The notes: generated by a model not told the origin, from the sequence alone. A DNA stretch of 9,176 nt from Halothece sp. MAG (GCA_018610095.1 JAHEOB010000358.1:1-9176); one strand, 5' to 3'. Shown: positions 1-6,263, counted from the first letter of the stretch. A program made the numbers and translations.

Positions 1-524
1 TGAAGTTTCCCTTCGGTATTGTCTGGAGTAAAATGAATCTCTTGGTTTGCAGGATTATGATCATCATCAAATACGGTTTCCAAATAAGATTTGCCTAATT
101 TTTTTACCGCTTTTTTAATTTCTTTGGATTTAAAATTACCGTTACTGCGACAATCAAGCACTAAGCTAATCACAAGTCGCCACAAATCATATTGATAATC
201 ACCTACGATACCATCATCAAAATCATCAAAACCATAAATTACTTCATCATGATAATTAGTAAATGCGCCAAAATTATAAAGATGAGCATCTCCTTGTAAC
301 CAAGTATGAATATCTGCTGTTGCCCCAAATAAACTTAATCGCCAGTCATTATAAAAATCTTCCCAATAGATATAATTAGTTCCTCGTAGAAAACTATAAG
401 GCGATTGAGACATTTTTTCATATTTGGCTTGCCGAAATGAATCCAGTAACTCGTTATTATTTTGCGCGATCACGCTGATAATCTTATGAGGGCGATTGTG
501 AACGTTAATGACTTTGTAAGGCAT
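1..524 (-). CDS. DUF2252 family protein, N-terminal part (runs off the window)
   Basis: The reverse strand reads open from an ATG at 524 to the window edge, giving 174 visible residues of a protein that is usually more than 400 long. The visible part has the DUF2252 pattern in order: KMSQSPYSFLRGTN (about 37-50), TWLQGDAHLYNFGAF (74-88), GFDDFDDG (98-105) and GDYQYDLWRL (108-117). The GDxHxxN, then Asp-rich, then GDxxYDL series resembles the catalytic loop and metal-binding Asp of APH-type and protein kinases. That resemblance is inference, and no biochemical role is established for the family. An in-frame TAA lies just upstream of the ATG, so this is the first usable start, although no clear Shine-Dalgarno precedes it. 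No neighbour hints at a pathway. Family assignment is firm; function is unknown. Confidence 0.85.
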   Translation of the reverse strand, partial: MPYKVINVHNRPHKIISVIAQNNNELLDSFRQAKYEKMSQSPYSFLRGTNYIYWEDFYNDWRLSLFGATADIHTWLQGDAHLYNFGAFTNYHDEVIYGFDDFDDGIVGDYQYDLWRLVISLVLDCRSNGNFKSKEIKKAVKKLGKSYLETVFDDDHNPANQEIHFTPDNTEGKL

Positions 525-843
525 CGTTAATAATTAAATCATAATAAAATATTTAATTATAACAAATTTATTAACGATTCTAAACCCCTGACTATATTTG
601 GTTTTTTTGATATTTGCTGCGCGATCGGAGACAATGGTGTGCTAGCATTTCCCGATTATCCTGAGACGTTAACTATTCTGACTGATTGCAACACTCCTTA
701 GCAACAGCAGTGATTCGTTGAAATTGAACAGCGCCACCCCTCTGAAATCACTCAGATAGGTGACACTATAATTTCTCCTTCAGGAGTCAAATGCTACAAT
801 CCAGCGTTCACAGGCTTTATTCTTCAAAGAAAAACTGTGGCGC
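525..843. other. Gene-free stretch between the DUF2252 gene and metF
   Basis: No credible gene is seen in this stretch. The left end holds the DUF2252 promoter. Position 757-770 reads TAGGTGACACTATA, which overlaps a perfect TATAAT on the plus strand (767-772) that lacks a convincing -35. A short inverted repeat follows at 776-787 (CTCC-TTCA-GGAG). The right end lies downstream of metF. AACTG/CAGTT arms at 833-837 and 858-862, followed by T residues on the minus strand, could be a weak metF terminator overlapping its stop codon, but the stem is only 5 bp. Confidence 0.5.
556..584 (-). promoter_or_regulatory. Probable promoter of the DUF2252 gene
   Basis: On the minus strand, TTTAGA (584-579, 4 of 6 matches to the -35 consensus) is followed after 17 bases by a perfect TATAAT (561-556). 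Transcription would start near 549, leaving a 5' leader of about 25 bases before the ATG at 524. The perfect -10 and ideal spacing support it; the -35 is only fair. Confidence 0.55.
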
Positions 844-1764
844 CTAGCGAATGGGGGCAGTTTCAGGAAGTTTTAAATCTTCAATCGGTTTAACCCCAGC
901 TAAATCTAGAATTTCGGGAATAGCTTCTTCTTTTTTTACTGCCATCATATGAACGCCATGACAGAGTTCGCGAGCTGCTTTAACTTGTTCTGCAGCAATT
1001 TTTTTCCCTTCGTAAAGGGGATCTTCTGCTTTTTCTAAACGCTCTACAATTTCATCAGGAATATCAACTCCTGGCACATTATTTTTAATAAATCTGGCAT
1101 TTTTAGCGGATTTAAATAAGAAAATGCCCGCTAAAATGGGTTTGTCGGTTTGAGACGCAATCTGATCCATAAACTGTTCCAGGCGATCAAAATCCGTTAA
1201 CATTTGACTTTGGAAAAATTGCGCCCCAGCTTCTAATTTCTGCTCAAAGCGTTTTTGTAAACCAGACCAACTTTTGAGTTGCGGATCAACAGCTGCACCG
1301 GGAAATAAATCTAATTCACCATCAGGGAGAGATTTATCATTATAATCATATCCCTCATTGAGCTTTTTAATCAGCTTTAATAGACGAACCGATTCTAAAT
1401 TAAATACGGCTTTTGCTTTGGGATGATCTCCGGATTTGACGGGGTCCCCTGTAAGAGCTAAAACATTGCGGAGTCCAAGGGCATGAGCACCCATTAAATC
1501 CGCTTGCAAAGCAATTACGTTACGATCGCGGCAGGCAACTTGACAAACAGGCTCAATTTCATGCTGTAACAGAACAGTCGATGCAGCCAGAGACGACATC
1601 CTTAAAACAGCGCGACTACCATCAGTGATATTGACAGCATGAACGCGCCCTTTTAAAGATTGCGCCACTTTTAACATTCGTTCTGGGTTGCCACCTTTTG
1701 GGGGGGTCACCTCAGCAGTGACTAAAAATTCCTTCGATTCGACAGCTTGACGAAAACGACTCAT
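844..1764 (-). CDS. metF: Methylenetetrahydrofolate reductase, cyanobacterial type
   Basis: This FAD enzyme reduces 5,10-methylenetetrahydrofolate to 5-methyltetrahydrofolate in the cytoplasm, supplying the methyl group used by methionine synthase. The protein has about 306 residues, which fits a single-domain bacterial MTHFR (TIM barrel, no C-terminal regulatory domain). With the start used here, TAEVTPPKGG (16-25) carries the candidate catalytic Glu18, equivalent to Glu28 of E. coli MetF. CRDRN (78-82) and LRNVLALTGDP (98-108) form the FAD-binding part, with Asp107 at the position of E. coli Asp120. HMMAVKKEE lies near the C-terminus. Two adjacent ATGs exist, at 1767 and 1764. The second is preferred because AGGA (1774-1771) is then 6 bases away rather than 3, so the protein begins MSRFRQ. 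It lies 77 bases behind ssb on the same strand, so co-transcription is possible. Confidence 0.9.
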   Translation of the reverse strand: MSRFRQAVESKEFLVTAEVTPPKGGNPERMLKVAQSLKGRVHAVNITDGSRAVLRMSSLAASTVLLQHEIEPVCQVACRDRNVIALQADLMGAHALGLRNVLALTGDPVKSGDHPKAKAVFNLESVRLLKLIKKLNEGYDYNDKSLPDGELDLFPGAAVDPQLKSWSGLQKRFEQKLEAGAQFFQSQMLTDFDRLEQFMDQIASQTDKPILAGIFLFKSAKNARFIKNNVPGVDIPDEIVERLEKAEDPLYEGKKIAAEQVKAARELCHGVHMMAVKKEEAIPEILDLAGVKPIEDLKLPETAPIR

Positions 1765-1774
1765 CATTTTTCCT

Positions 1775-1802
1775 GTATCTAGTGCTACAACTTCTAGAGT
1801 AC
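1775..1802 (-). promoter_or_regulatory. Inverted repeat abutting the metF ribosome binding site
   Basis: On the plus strand GTATCTAG (1775-1782) pairs with CTAGAGTAC (1794-1802), giving 8 base pairs with one bulged base (1799) and an 11-base loop. In the metF message the 3' arm runs directly into the AGGA Shine-Dalgarno at 1774-1771, so folding could affect initiation. It could equally be a protein-binding dyad. No T-run follows, so it is not an ssb terminator. The fold is seen; the role is a guess. Confidence 0.35.
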
Positions 1803-1841
1803 AGGCTTATGGCAGAGTAGCCAAATTCCTAAAGGAGGAGA

Positions 1842-2198
1842 TTAAAATTCATCAGGGGCATTATCATCGCCCCCTTGATTATCTCCTTTTGAGCCTAGTA
1901 ATTGTAAATCATCCACCCGAATCATGGGTCGAGAGCGATTATTCCCATTTTGATCTTGCCAAGTATCAATTTTTAACCGTCCTCGAATTCCCACTTGCTT
2001 CCCTTTACGAACATACTCTGAAGCAATTTCTGCTGTACGTCCCCAAACTTCCAAATCAAACCAGTCAGGTTTATCGGCATTTTTACTAGGTCGATTCACT
2101 GCAATGGGAAATTTACACAGTACCGTTCCACTTTCAAAATATTTAACATCGGGATCTGTTCCGGCACGGCCTACTAAGTGAACAATATTTAAACTCAT
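1842..2198 (-). CDS. ssb: Single-stranded DNA-binding protein
   Basis: This 118-residue OB-fold protein should bind and protect single-stranded DNA during replication, repair and recombination. The OB domain fills about residues 1-103: NIVHLVGRAGTDPDVKYFESG at the start, then KFPIAVNRP, DWFDLEVWGRTAEIASEYVRKG and RVDDLQLLG. A short acidic, glycine-rich tail (DNQGGDDNAPDEF) follows. It ends in a C-terminal Phe but lacks the usual DxPF tip that docks SSB partner proteins. The length suits the short cyanobacterial SSB form. The start at 2198 is supported by GAGGA two bases upstream of the ATG. It is divergent from mreB, and metF lies downstream on the same strand. Whether it is the main SSB or an accessory copy cannot be decided here. 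Confidence 0.9.
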   Translation of the reverse strand: MSLNIVHLVGRAGTDPDVKYFESGTVLCKFPIAVNRPSKNADKPDWFDLEVWGRTAEIASEYVRKGKQVGIRGRLKIDTWQDQNGNNRSRPMIRVDDLQLLGSKGDNQGGDDNAPDEF

Positions 2199-2272
2199 GA
2201 TCCTCGTCTGTATTCAAAGTCAATCTGATGAGTGCTAAAACTTCCATCTTCTTTTAATTTTACAATTGATTT

Positions 2273-2296
2273 GAAAGGGGTTAGACAAACCCTTTC
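2273..2296. promoter_or_regulatory. Dyad in the ssb-mreB divergent region
   Basis: GAAAGGG (2273-2279) and CCCTTTC (2290-2296) form a perfect 7-bp inverted repeat. Two further pairs sit inside it, past one mismatch. It lies between divergent genes and has no clean T-run on either side, so an operator or transcript-leader fold is more likely than a terminator. Confidence 0.35.
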
Positions 2297-2326
2297 TTGC
2301 TTTGACCCCAGCAAAGATCGTAAAAT
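2297..2326 (+). promoter_or_regulatory. Possible mreB promoter
   Basis: TTGCTT (2297-2302, weak -35) is followed after 18 bases by TAAAAT (2321-2326, 5 of 6 matches to the -10). Transcription would begin near 2333, about 68 bases before the mreB start. This is the best-spaced pair found upstream of mreB, but the -35 is poor. Confidence 0.3.
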
Positions 2327-2335
2327 CCTTATCAA

Positions 2336-2354
2336 TTAGGGTAAATTACTCTAA
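2336..2354. promoter_or_regulatory. 19-bp near-perfect palindrome upstream of mreB
   Basis: TTAGGGTAA (2336-2344) and TTACTCTAA (2346-2354) are inverted copies around a single A. Only one pair is imperfect, a G-T. It starts within a few bases of the inferred mreB transcription start and ends 46 bases before the start codon. This position suits an operator, or a 5'-end hairpin of 7 bp with a 5-base loop. Confidence 0.4.
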
Positions 2355-2400
2355 GCATTACAATTAGAAATGTCAACCGTATTTAGGGGCAAAGACAACT

Positions 2401-3456
2401 GTGAGTTTTTGGAATCGGTTCTCTCTATCAAGTGATATTGGAATTGACCTTGGGACAGCAAACACCTTAGTTTATGTCTCAGGGAAAGGGATTGTCCTCG
2501 AAGAACCCTCAGTCGTGGCAGTGGATCAGAACACCCAAGAACCACTGGCTGTTGGGGAAGAAGCGAAAAAAATGTTAGGGCGTACACCAGGAAATGTCGT
2601 TGCTTCACGCCCATTACGGGATGGGGTTATTGCGGATTTTCAAACCGCAGAAACCATGTTGAAATATTTTATTCAACAGGTCAATGGGAAAAGTTTATGG
2701 AAACCCTTATCCCGACCTCGGATTGTCATTGGGATTCCTTCCGGTGTCACCGATGTCGAACAACGAGCAGTAATGGAAGCTGCCCTACAAGCAGGAGCTA
2801 GAGATGTTTATCTCATTGGTGAACCCGTTGCTGCTGCCATTGGGGCGGGATTACCTGTTGCTGAAGCCACAGGGAACATGATTATTGACATTGGCGGTGG
2901 TAGTACCGAAGTAGCGGTTTTGAGTTTACAAGGAACTGTATTAAGTGAATCGGTACGGGTTGCTGGGGATGAACTCAGTGACTCCATTATTCAATATATG
3001 AAAAAGGTTCATAACCTTGTCATTGGGGAACGTACCGCCGAAGAAATCAAAATTCGGGTTAGTTCTGCCTATCCCACCGAAGGAGATGATGAACTCTCCA
3101 TGGAAGTGAGAGGGTTACACTTATTGTCAGGTTTACCCCGAATGGTGACCATTAAAGCACCTGAAATTCGAGAAAGTATGTCAGAACCGTTATCGGTAAT
3201 TGTCGATGCGGTAAAAAGCACCTTGGAACGGATCCCTCCTGAATTAGCCTCCGATATTGTTGATCGAGGCATTATGTTGGCAGGCGGTGGCGCCCTACTG
3301 AGAGGGTTAGATACCCTGATTAGTCACGAAACAGGGATTGTCACTCATATTGCACCTGATCCCTTACAGTGTGTCGTTTTAGGAACAGGAAATAGCTTAG
3401 AAAACTTCCAGCAACTAGAACGGGTGTTCACTGGTAGCAGTAATAGCAATCGTTAA
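2401..3456 (+). CDS. mreB: Rod-shape determining protein MreB (bacterial actin)
   Basis: MreB is an ATP-binding actin homologue that forms membrane-associated filaments guiding lateral cell-wall synthesis. The protein has 351 residues, near the family's usual length. It starts with a short amphipathic segment (MSFWNRFSL) that can serve for membrane attachment. The actin-type nucleotide motifs follow in order: phosphate-1 DLGTANT (16-22), EPVAAAIGAGLP (141-152), phosphate-2 DIGGGSTE (163-170) and the adenosine motif LAGGGALLRGL (293-303). Translation starts at a GTG: the frame has no upstream ATG before a TAG at 2365, and AGGGG (2385-2389) lies 11 bases away, which is a little far. mreC and mreD, the usual downstream partners, do not follow. 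Instead a terminator closes the gene. Confidence 0.96.
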   Translation: MSFWNRFSLSSDIGIDLGTANTLVYVSGKGIVLEEPSVVAVDQNTQEPLAVGEEAKKMLGRTPGNVVASRPLRDGVIADFQTAETMLKYFIQQVNGKSLWKPLSRPRIVIGIPSGVTDVEQRAVMEAALQAGARDVYLIGEPVAAAIGAGLPVAEATGNMIIDIGGGSTEVAVLSLQGTVLSESVRVAGDELSDSIIQYMKKVHNLVIGERTAEEIKIRVSSAYPTEGDDELSMEVRGLHLLSGLPRMVTIKAPEIRESMSEPLSVIVDAVKSTLERIPPELASDIVDRGIMLAGGGALLRGLDTLISHETGIVTHIAPDPLQCVVLGTGNSLENFQQLERVFTGSSNSNR

Positions 3457-3469
3457 CTACTGCCCTTGC

Positions 3470-3517
3470 AGGGTTTGGTGAGTTGCAAGTAACAAAGAAT
3501 TCCCAAACCCTTTTTTT
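3470..3517 (+). terminator. Rho-independent terminator of mreB
   Basis: AGGGTTTGG (3470-3478) pairs perfectly with CCAAACCCT (3503-3511) to give a 9-bp stem with a 24-base loop. The stem is followed directly by a run of T (3511-3517). It begins 14 bases after the mreB stop. The long loop is slightly unusual, but the GC-rich stem base and seven T residues are typical. It also argues that the next gene does not start at the TTG at 3483, which lies inside the loop. Confidence 0.7.
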
Positions 3518-3524
3518 ATGGAAC

Positions 3525-5534
3525 ATGAGTTTTGGTATGTCACGTCGTCTTTTACCGGTTGTTTCTTTATTATTTGCCATTATTAGTCCCGCTATTAGTC
3601 GTCCCGCGATCGCGGCTGCTCCCTCGAGTGATCAAACTGTGGAATGTGATATCGTAGTCGCCGGTGGCGGGTTAGCAGGGGTTGCCACTGCCTACGAAGG
3701 TCTTTTAGCGGGAAAAACCGTTTGTATCACTGAAATTACCGATTGGTTAGGGGGACAAATTTCTGCTCAGGGAACCTCAGCACTGGATGAGCGTCCTCGG
3801 CAACGACAAGAATTATTTTATCCTAGAGGGTATCTGGAACTGCGCGATCGCGTCAAAGACTATTACGGCGAATTGAACCCAGGGCAGTGTTGGGTAAGTC
3901 TTTCTTGTTTTATTCCAGCAGATGCTCACGAGATTATCACCGAACAGTTAGCCTCAGCAGAAGAAGAAGGGAATGGAACCTTGAAATGGTTTCCCTCAAC
4001 GGTAGTTAAGGATTTAAATCGCAATCGTGAAGGCAATCTCATTGAGACGGTGGTTGCCATTCAACATCAGCCCAAAGAATCTGCTGCTGAACTCAATACC
4101 TATCCCCTCTCGGAAACCATCGAAGATTGGTATCGCTACCAAGATTCTGATCAGTTTGAGAAAACCATTATTGAATTCACTCCTCGCGGTGAGGATTGGT
4201 ATGTCATTGATGCCACAGAAACCGGTGAATTAGTGGGATTATCCGATGTTCCCTATCGCTTAGGGATTGATCCCCGTTCTCCTGTTGAACCGTCTTCTCC
4301 TAGTGAAACCGGTGATCCCTATTGCACTCAAGGCTTTACCTATACCTTTGCCATGGAGGCAATGGAAGAACCCCAAAAACATATTGAACCTTGGTTTTAT
4401 CAACAGCATCAACCCTATTACAGTTATGAATTGGAGAGACTTGCCAGTTTTGACTTAGTCTTTACCTATCGTCGCATTTGGAATGCCGAAACAGGAAAAC
4501 GGAAACGATTTGGCGGTATTGGTTTTACTGAACCCACTCCCGGGGATATCTCCATGCAAAATTGGACATGGGGCAATGATTATCGTCCCGGTACCGCGAA
4601 AGATAATTTAATTTATACCCGTGAACAATTAAAAGAAAAGGGACAATTAGCCCCTGGGGGATGGCAGGGGGGACTGCGACCAGAAACCCTGGCAAAAGGA
4701 GAACAACACGCCTTAGGCTTTTTCTATTGGCTAGTAGAAGGAACGACCGATTCTCAACTGCCAGATGAGTTAAAACAGCCCAATCCCAATCATCGTCTTT
4801 TAAAAGGGTTAGATTCTCCCATGGGAACCAAACATGGCTTATCAAAATATCCCTATATTCGAGAAGGGCGACGGATTATTGGGCGATCAGGTTACGGGTA
4901 TCGGGATGGTTTTACTATTTGGGAAGTGGATATTACTCGACAAGATTTTACCCAAGACTATTATCAGCAAACCCTATCTCCTAAAGCGTATCAACAGTTA
5001 CAGCAGGAAATCACAGGGCGGGATACTTTAAAGGTGATGTTGAACCCCGATGAATTTGAGGATCGTTCTAATCGATCGCGATCGCGCATTTATCCCGATT
5101 CAGTTGGGATTTCTCACTATACCATTGACTTTCATCCTTGTATGAGTGACCATCCTCCTGAAAAAGCTGGTAATACTGAGCGAGCAGGAACGCGACAAGC
5201 ACAAGAACTTTCCTATCCTTCCCAAATTCCGTTACGGGCATTAATTCCCCAAGAAATTGATAACTTTCTCATTGCAGGGAAAAGTATTGCCACTAGTCAT
5301 ACCGCAGCAGCAGCTTATCGCGTCCATTCCTTTGAATGGTCTGTGGGGGCAGCAGCAGGCACAACGGCTGCCTTTGCCTTAGAAAACGATATCTATCCCT
5401 ATCAATTAGTGGATGAACAATTAATCACTGAAGATCAATTGCTGCAACTACGGAAACGGTTAGAAAATAATGATAATCCCACCGCTTTTCCGGGAATGTC
5501 TATCTTTAATACCGATTGGGAAGATTGGAAATAG
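3525..5534 (+). CDS. Exported FAD-dependent oxidoreductase (FAD_oxidored family)
   Basis: This large flavoprotein has an unknown substrate. The mature N-terminus has a Rossmann FAD site: CDIVVAGGGLAGVATA with the GxGxxG glycines, then an acidic Glu in CITEITDWLGGQ at the end of the second strand. A DATETGEL motif follows in the middle. The C-terminal FAD-closing segment reads IPQEIDNFLIAGKSIATSHTAAAAYRVH. The start used here gives 669 residues and an N-terminus MSFGMSRRLLPVV with a hydrophobic run and an AIA/AA cleavage site, so export is expected. SRRLLP resembles a twin-arginine motif, which would suit a cofactor-loaded protein. The frame is open back to a TTG at 3483, but that codon lies inside the mreB terminator loop. 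ATG 3525 or ATG 3537 is therefore preferred, although neither has a strong Shine-Dalgarno. No separate promoter was found. Confidence 0.82.
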   Translation: MSFGMSRRLLPVVSLLFAIISPAISRPAIAAAPSSDQTVECDIVVAGGGLAGVATAYEGLLAGKTVCITEITDWLGGQISAQGTSALDERPRQRQELFYPRGYLELRDRVKDYYGELNPGQCWVSLSCFIPADAHEIITEQLASAEEEGNGTLKWFPSTVVKDLNRNREGNLIETVVAIQHQPKESAAELNTYPLSETIEDWYRYQDSDQFEKTIIEFTPRGEDWYVIDATETGELVGLSDVPYRLGIDPRSPVEPSSPSETGDPYCTQGFTYTFAMEAMEEPQKHIEPWFYQQHQPYYSYELERLASFDLVFTYRRIWNAETGKRKRFGGIGFTEPTPGDISMQNWTWGNDYRPGTAKDNLIYTREQLKEKGQLAPGGWQGGLRPETLAKGEQHALGFFYWLVEGTTDSQLPDELKQPNPNHRLLKGLDSPMGTKHGLSKYPYIREGRRIIGRSGYGYRDGFTIWEVDITRQDFTQDYYQQTLSPKAYQQLQQEITGRDTLKVMLNPDEFEDRSNRSRSRIYPDSVGISHYTIDFHPCMSDHPPEKAGNTERAGTRQAQELSYPSQIPLRALIPQEIDNFLIAGKSIATSHTAAAAYRVHSFEWSVGAAAGTTAAFALENDIYPYQLVDEQLITEDQLLQLRKRLENNDNPTAFPGMSIFNTDWEDWK

Positions 5535-5536
5535 GA

Positions 5537-5558
5537 TAGATCATCTTAAAAGAATCTA
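5537..5558 (+). promoter_or_regulatory. Hairpin between the FAD oxidoreductase gene and clpS
   Basis: TAGAT-CA-TCTT pairs with AAGA-ATCTA, giving about 8-9 pairs with a two-base bulge and a tight AT-rich loop. It starts three bases after the oxidoreductase stop. No T-run follows, so it is a poor terminator. It might be a processing or 3'-stabilising structure. Confidence 0.3.
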
Positions 5559-5606
5559 TTATCGTGAAGGGTAAGAAATTTTCAAGATTAAATATAAGAG
5601 GTGGTT

Positions 5607-5912
5607 ATGATACAACAAGCAACTCTTGCACCGATTCAAGCACCAGAAAAGACCAAGGAAACCGTCCGCACTGAGTATCCCAATTATAAAGTGATCGTCT
5701 TAAATGATGATGTCAATACCTTTGACCACGTTGCCAACTGTTTGATGCAGTATATTCCTGGGATGAGCAGCGATCGCGCTTGGCGTTTAACCGAACAAGT
5801 CCATTATGAAGGACAAGCCATTGTTTGGGTAGGTCCCCAAGAAGCAGCAGAACTGTATCATCAACAGTTACGGCGAGAAGGACTCACCATGGCTCCTTTG
5901 GAGAAGGCATAA
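5607..5912 (+). CDS. clpS: ClpS, adaptor of the Clp protease
   Basis: ClpS hands proteins bearing N-degron residues to the ClpC/ClpA unfoldase of the Clp protease in the cytoplasm. The 101-residue protein has the ClpS core after a flexible N-terminal extension of about 20 residues. It contains YKVIVLNDDVNTFDHV (27-42), with Asn33, Asp34 and Asp35 matching the N-degron pocket residues. VHYEGQA (65-71) carries His66, and the C-terminal MAPLEKA is the typical family end. The residue aligned with the E. coli gatekeeper Met40 is Phe39. ATG 5607 is chosen over the upstream in-frame GTG at 5601 because GAGGTG (5598-5603) is then a well-placed Shine-Dalgarno. The next gene begins one base after its stop, so the two are probably translationally coupled. 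Confidence 0.94.
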   Translation: MIQQATLAPIQAPEKTKETVRTEYPNYKVIVLNDDVNTFDHVANCLMQYIPGMSSDRAWRLTEQVHYEGQAIVWVGPQEAAELYHQQLRREGLTMAPLEKA

Positions 5913-5913
5913 A

Positions 5914-6204
5914 ATGGGCAAGTCTTCACAAGGACGACTGGTTTGGAATCATTCCACTCATATCGAGGGCTTGATTCCGATTTTAGAACGATTAATTACC
6001 TACGAAGGCATTCATACCGTTACCCCCGGCGTCATTACTCGGGCAAGAGGAAACTCCCAGCATTTAAAGTTGAGAGTTTCTATTCCCATTCGCGGGGGCT
6101 ACAAAGTGATTGCTCGTCAAGGGAAAAGTGTGCAAGAAGTATTTATTATTACTGACTTAACCCAACAAGAATTACAAGGCGCGATCGACGCTTCGCTTCG
6201 CTAA
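5914..6204 (+). CDS. DUF2103 protein, predicted metal-binding
   Basis: This 96-residue protein matches the small DUF2103 family, common in cyanobacteria. The diagnostic stretches are RLVWNHSTHIEGLIP (8-22), YEGIHTVTPGVITRARG (30-46), LKLRVSIPIRGGYKVIARQGKSVQEVFIIT (51-80) and a short helical end. HSTH (13-16) and His34 and His50 are possible metal ligands, which fits the family's predicted metal binding; the actual function is unknown. Its ATG lies one base after the clpS stop, with GGAGAAGG inside the clpS end as ribosome binding site, so it is expected to be made together with ClpS. The last codons run through a CGCTT pentamer repeat ending in TAA. No terminator is visible before the next promoter. 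Confidence 0.88.
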   Translation: MGKSSQGRLVWNHSTHIEGLIPILERLITYEGIHTVTPGVITRARGNSQHLKLRVSIPIRGGYKVIARQGKSVQEVFIITDLTQQELQGAIDASLR

Positions 6205-6223
6205 AAAAACAGTCTCTAAAGGT

Positions 6224-6253
6224 TTGACAACATTTTTTCGTAAAACTTAAAAT
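6224..6253 (+). promoter_or_regulatory. Promoter of the DUF4168-lipoprotein unit
   Basis: A perfect TTGACA (6224-6229) is followed after 18 bases by TAAAAT (6248-6253, 5 of 6). Transcription should begin near 6260 and leave a leader of roughly 150 bases before the GTG at 6408. This is among the clearest sigma-70 type promoters in the window. Confidence 0.65.
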
Positions 6254-6263
6254 TTTATAAAAT

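Noticed and set aside
1775..1835. Dedicated metF promoter in the ssb-metF gap
   Set aside because: The only 17-base-spaced pair (TTGGCT and TACTCT on the minus strand) matches the consensus poorly, at 4 and 3 of 6.
2273..2296. Inverted repeat as an intrinsic terminator
   Set aside because: It sits between divergent gene starts and lacks a T-run on either strand.
3483..3524. TTG at 3483 as start of the FAD oxidoreductase
   Set aside because: It lies in the loop of the mreB terminator, has no good ribosome site and adds 14 residues before a normal export signal.
4525..4845. Minus-strand open frame inside the FAD oxidoreductase gene
   Set aside because: It lies wholly within a well-supported gene, resembles no known family and has no start signals; similar antisense frames at 1889-2089, 2351-2614 and 3069-3272 were dropped for the same reason.
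5601..5606. GTG at 5601 as start of clpS
   Set aside because: It overlaps the GAGGTG ribosome site that serves ATG 5607.
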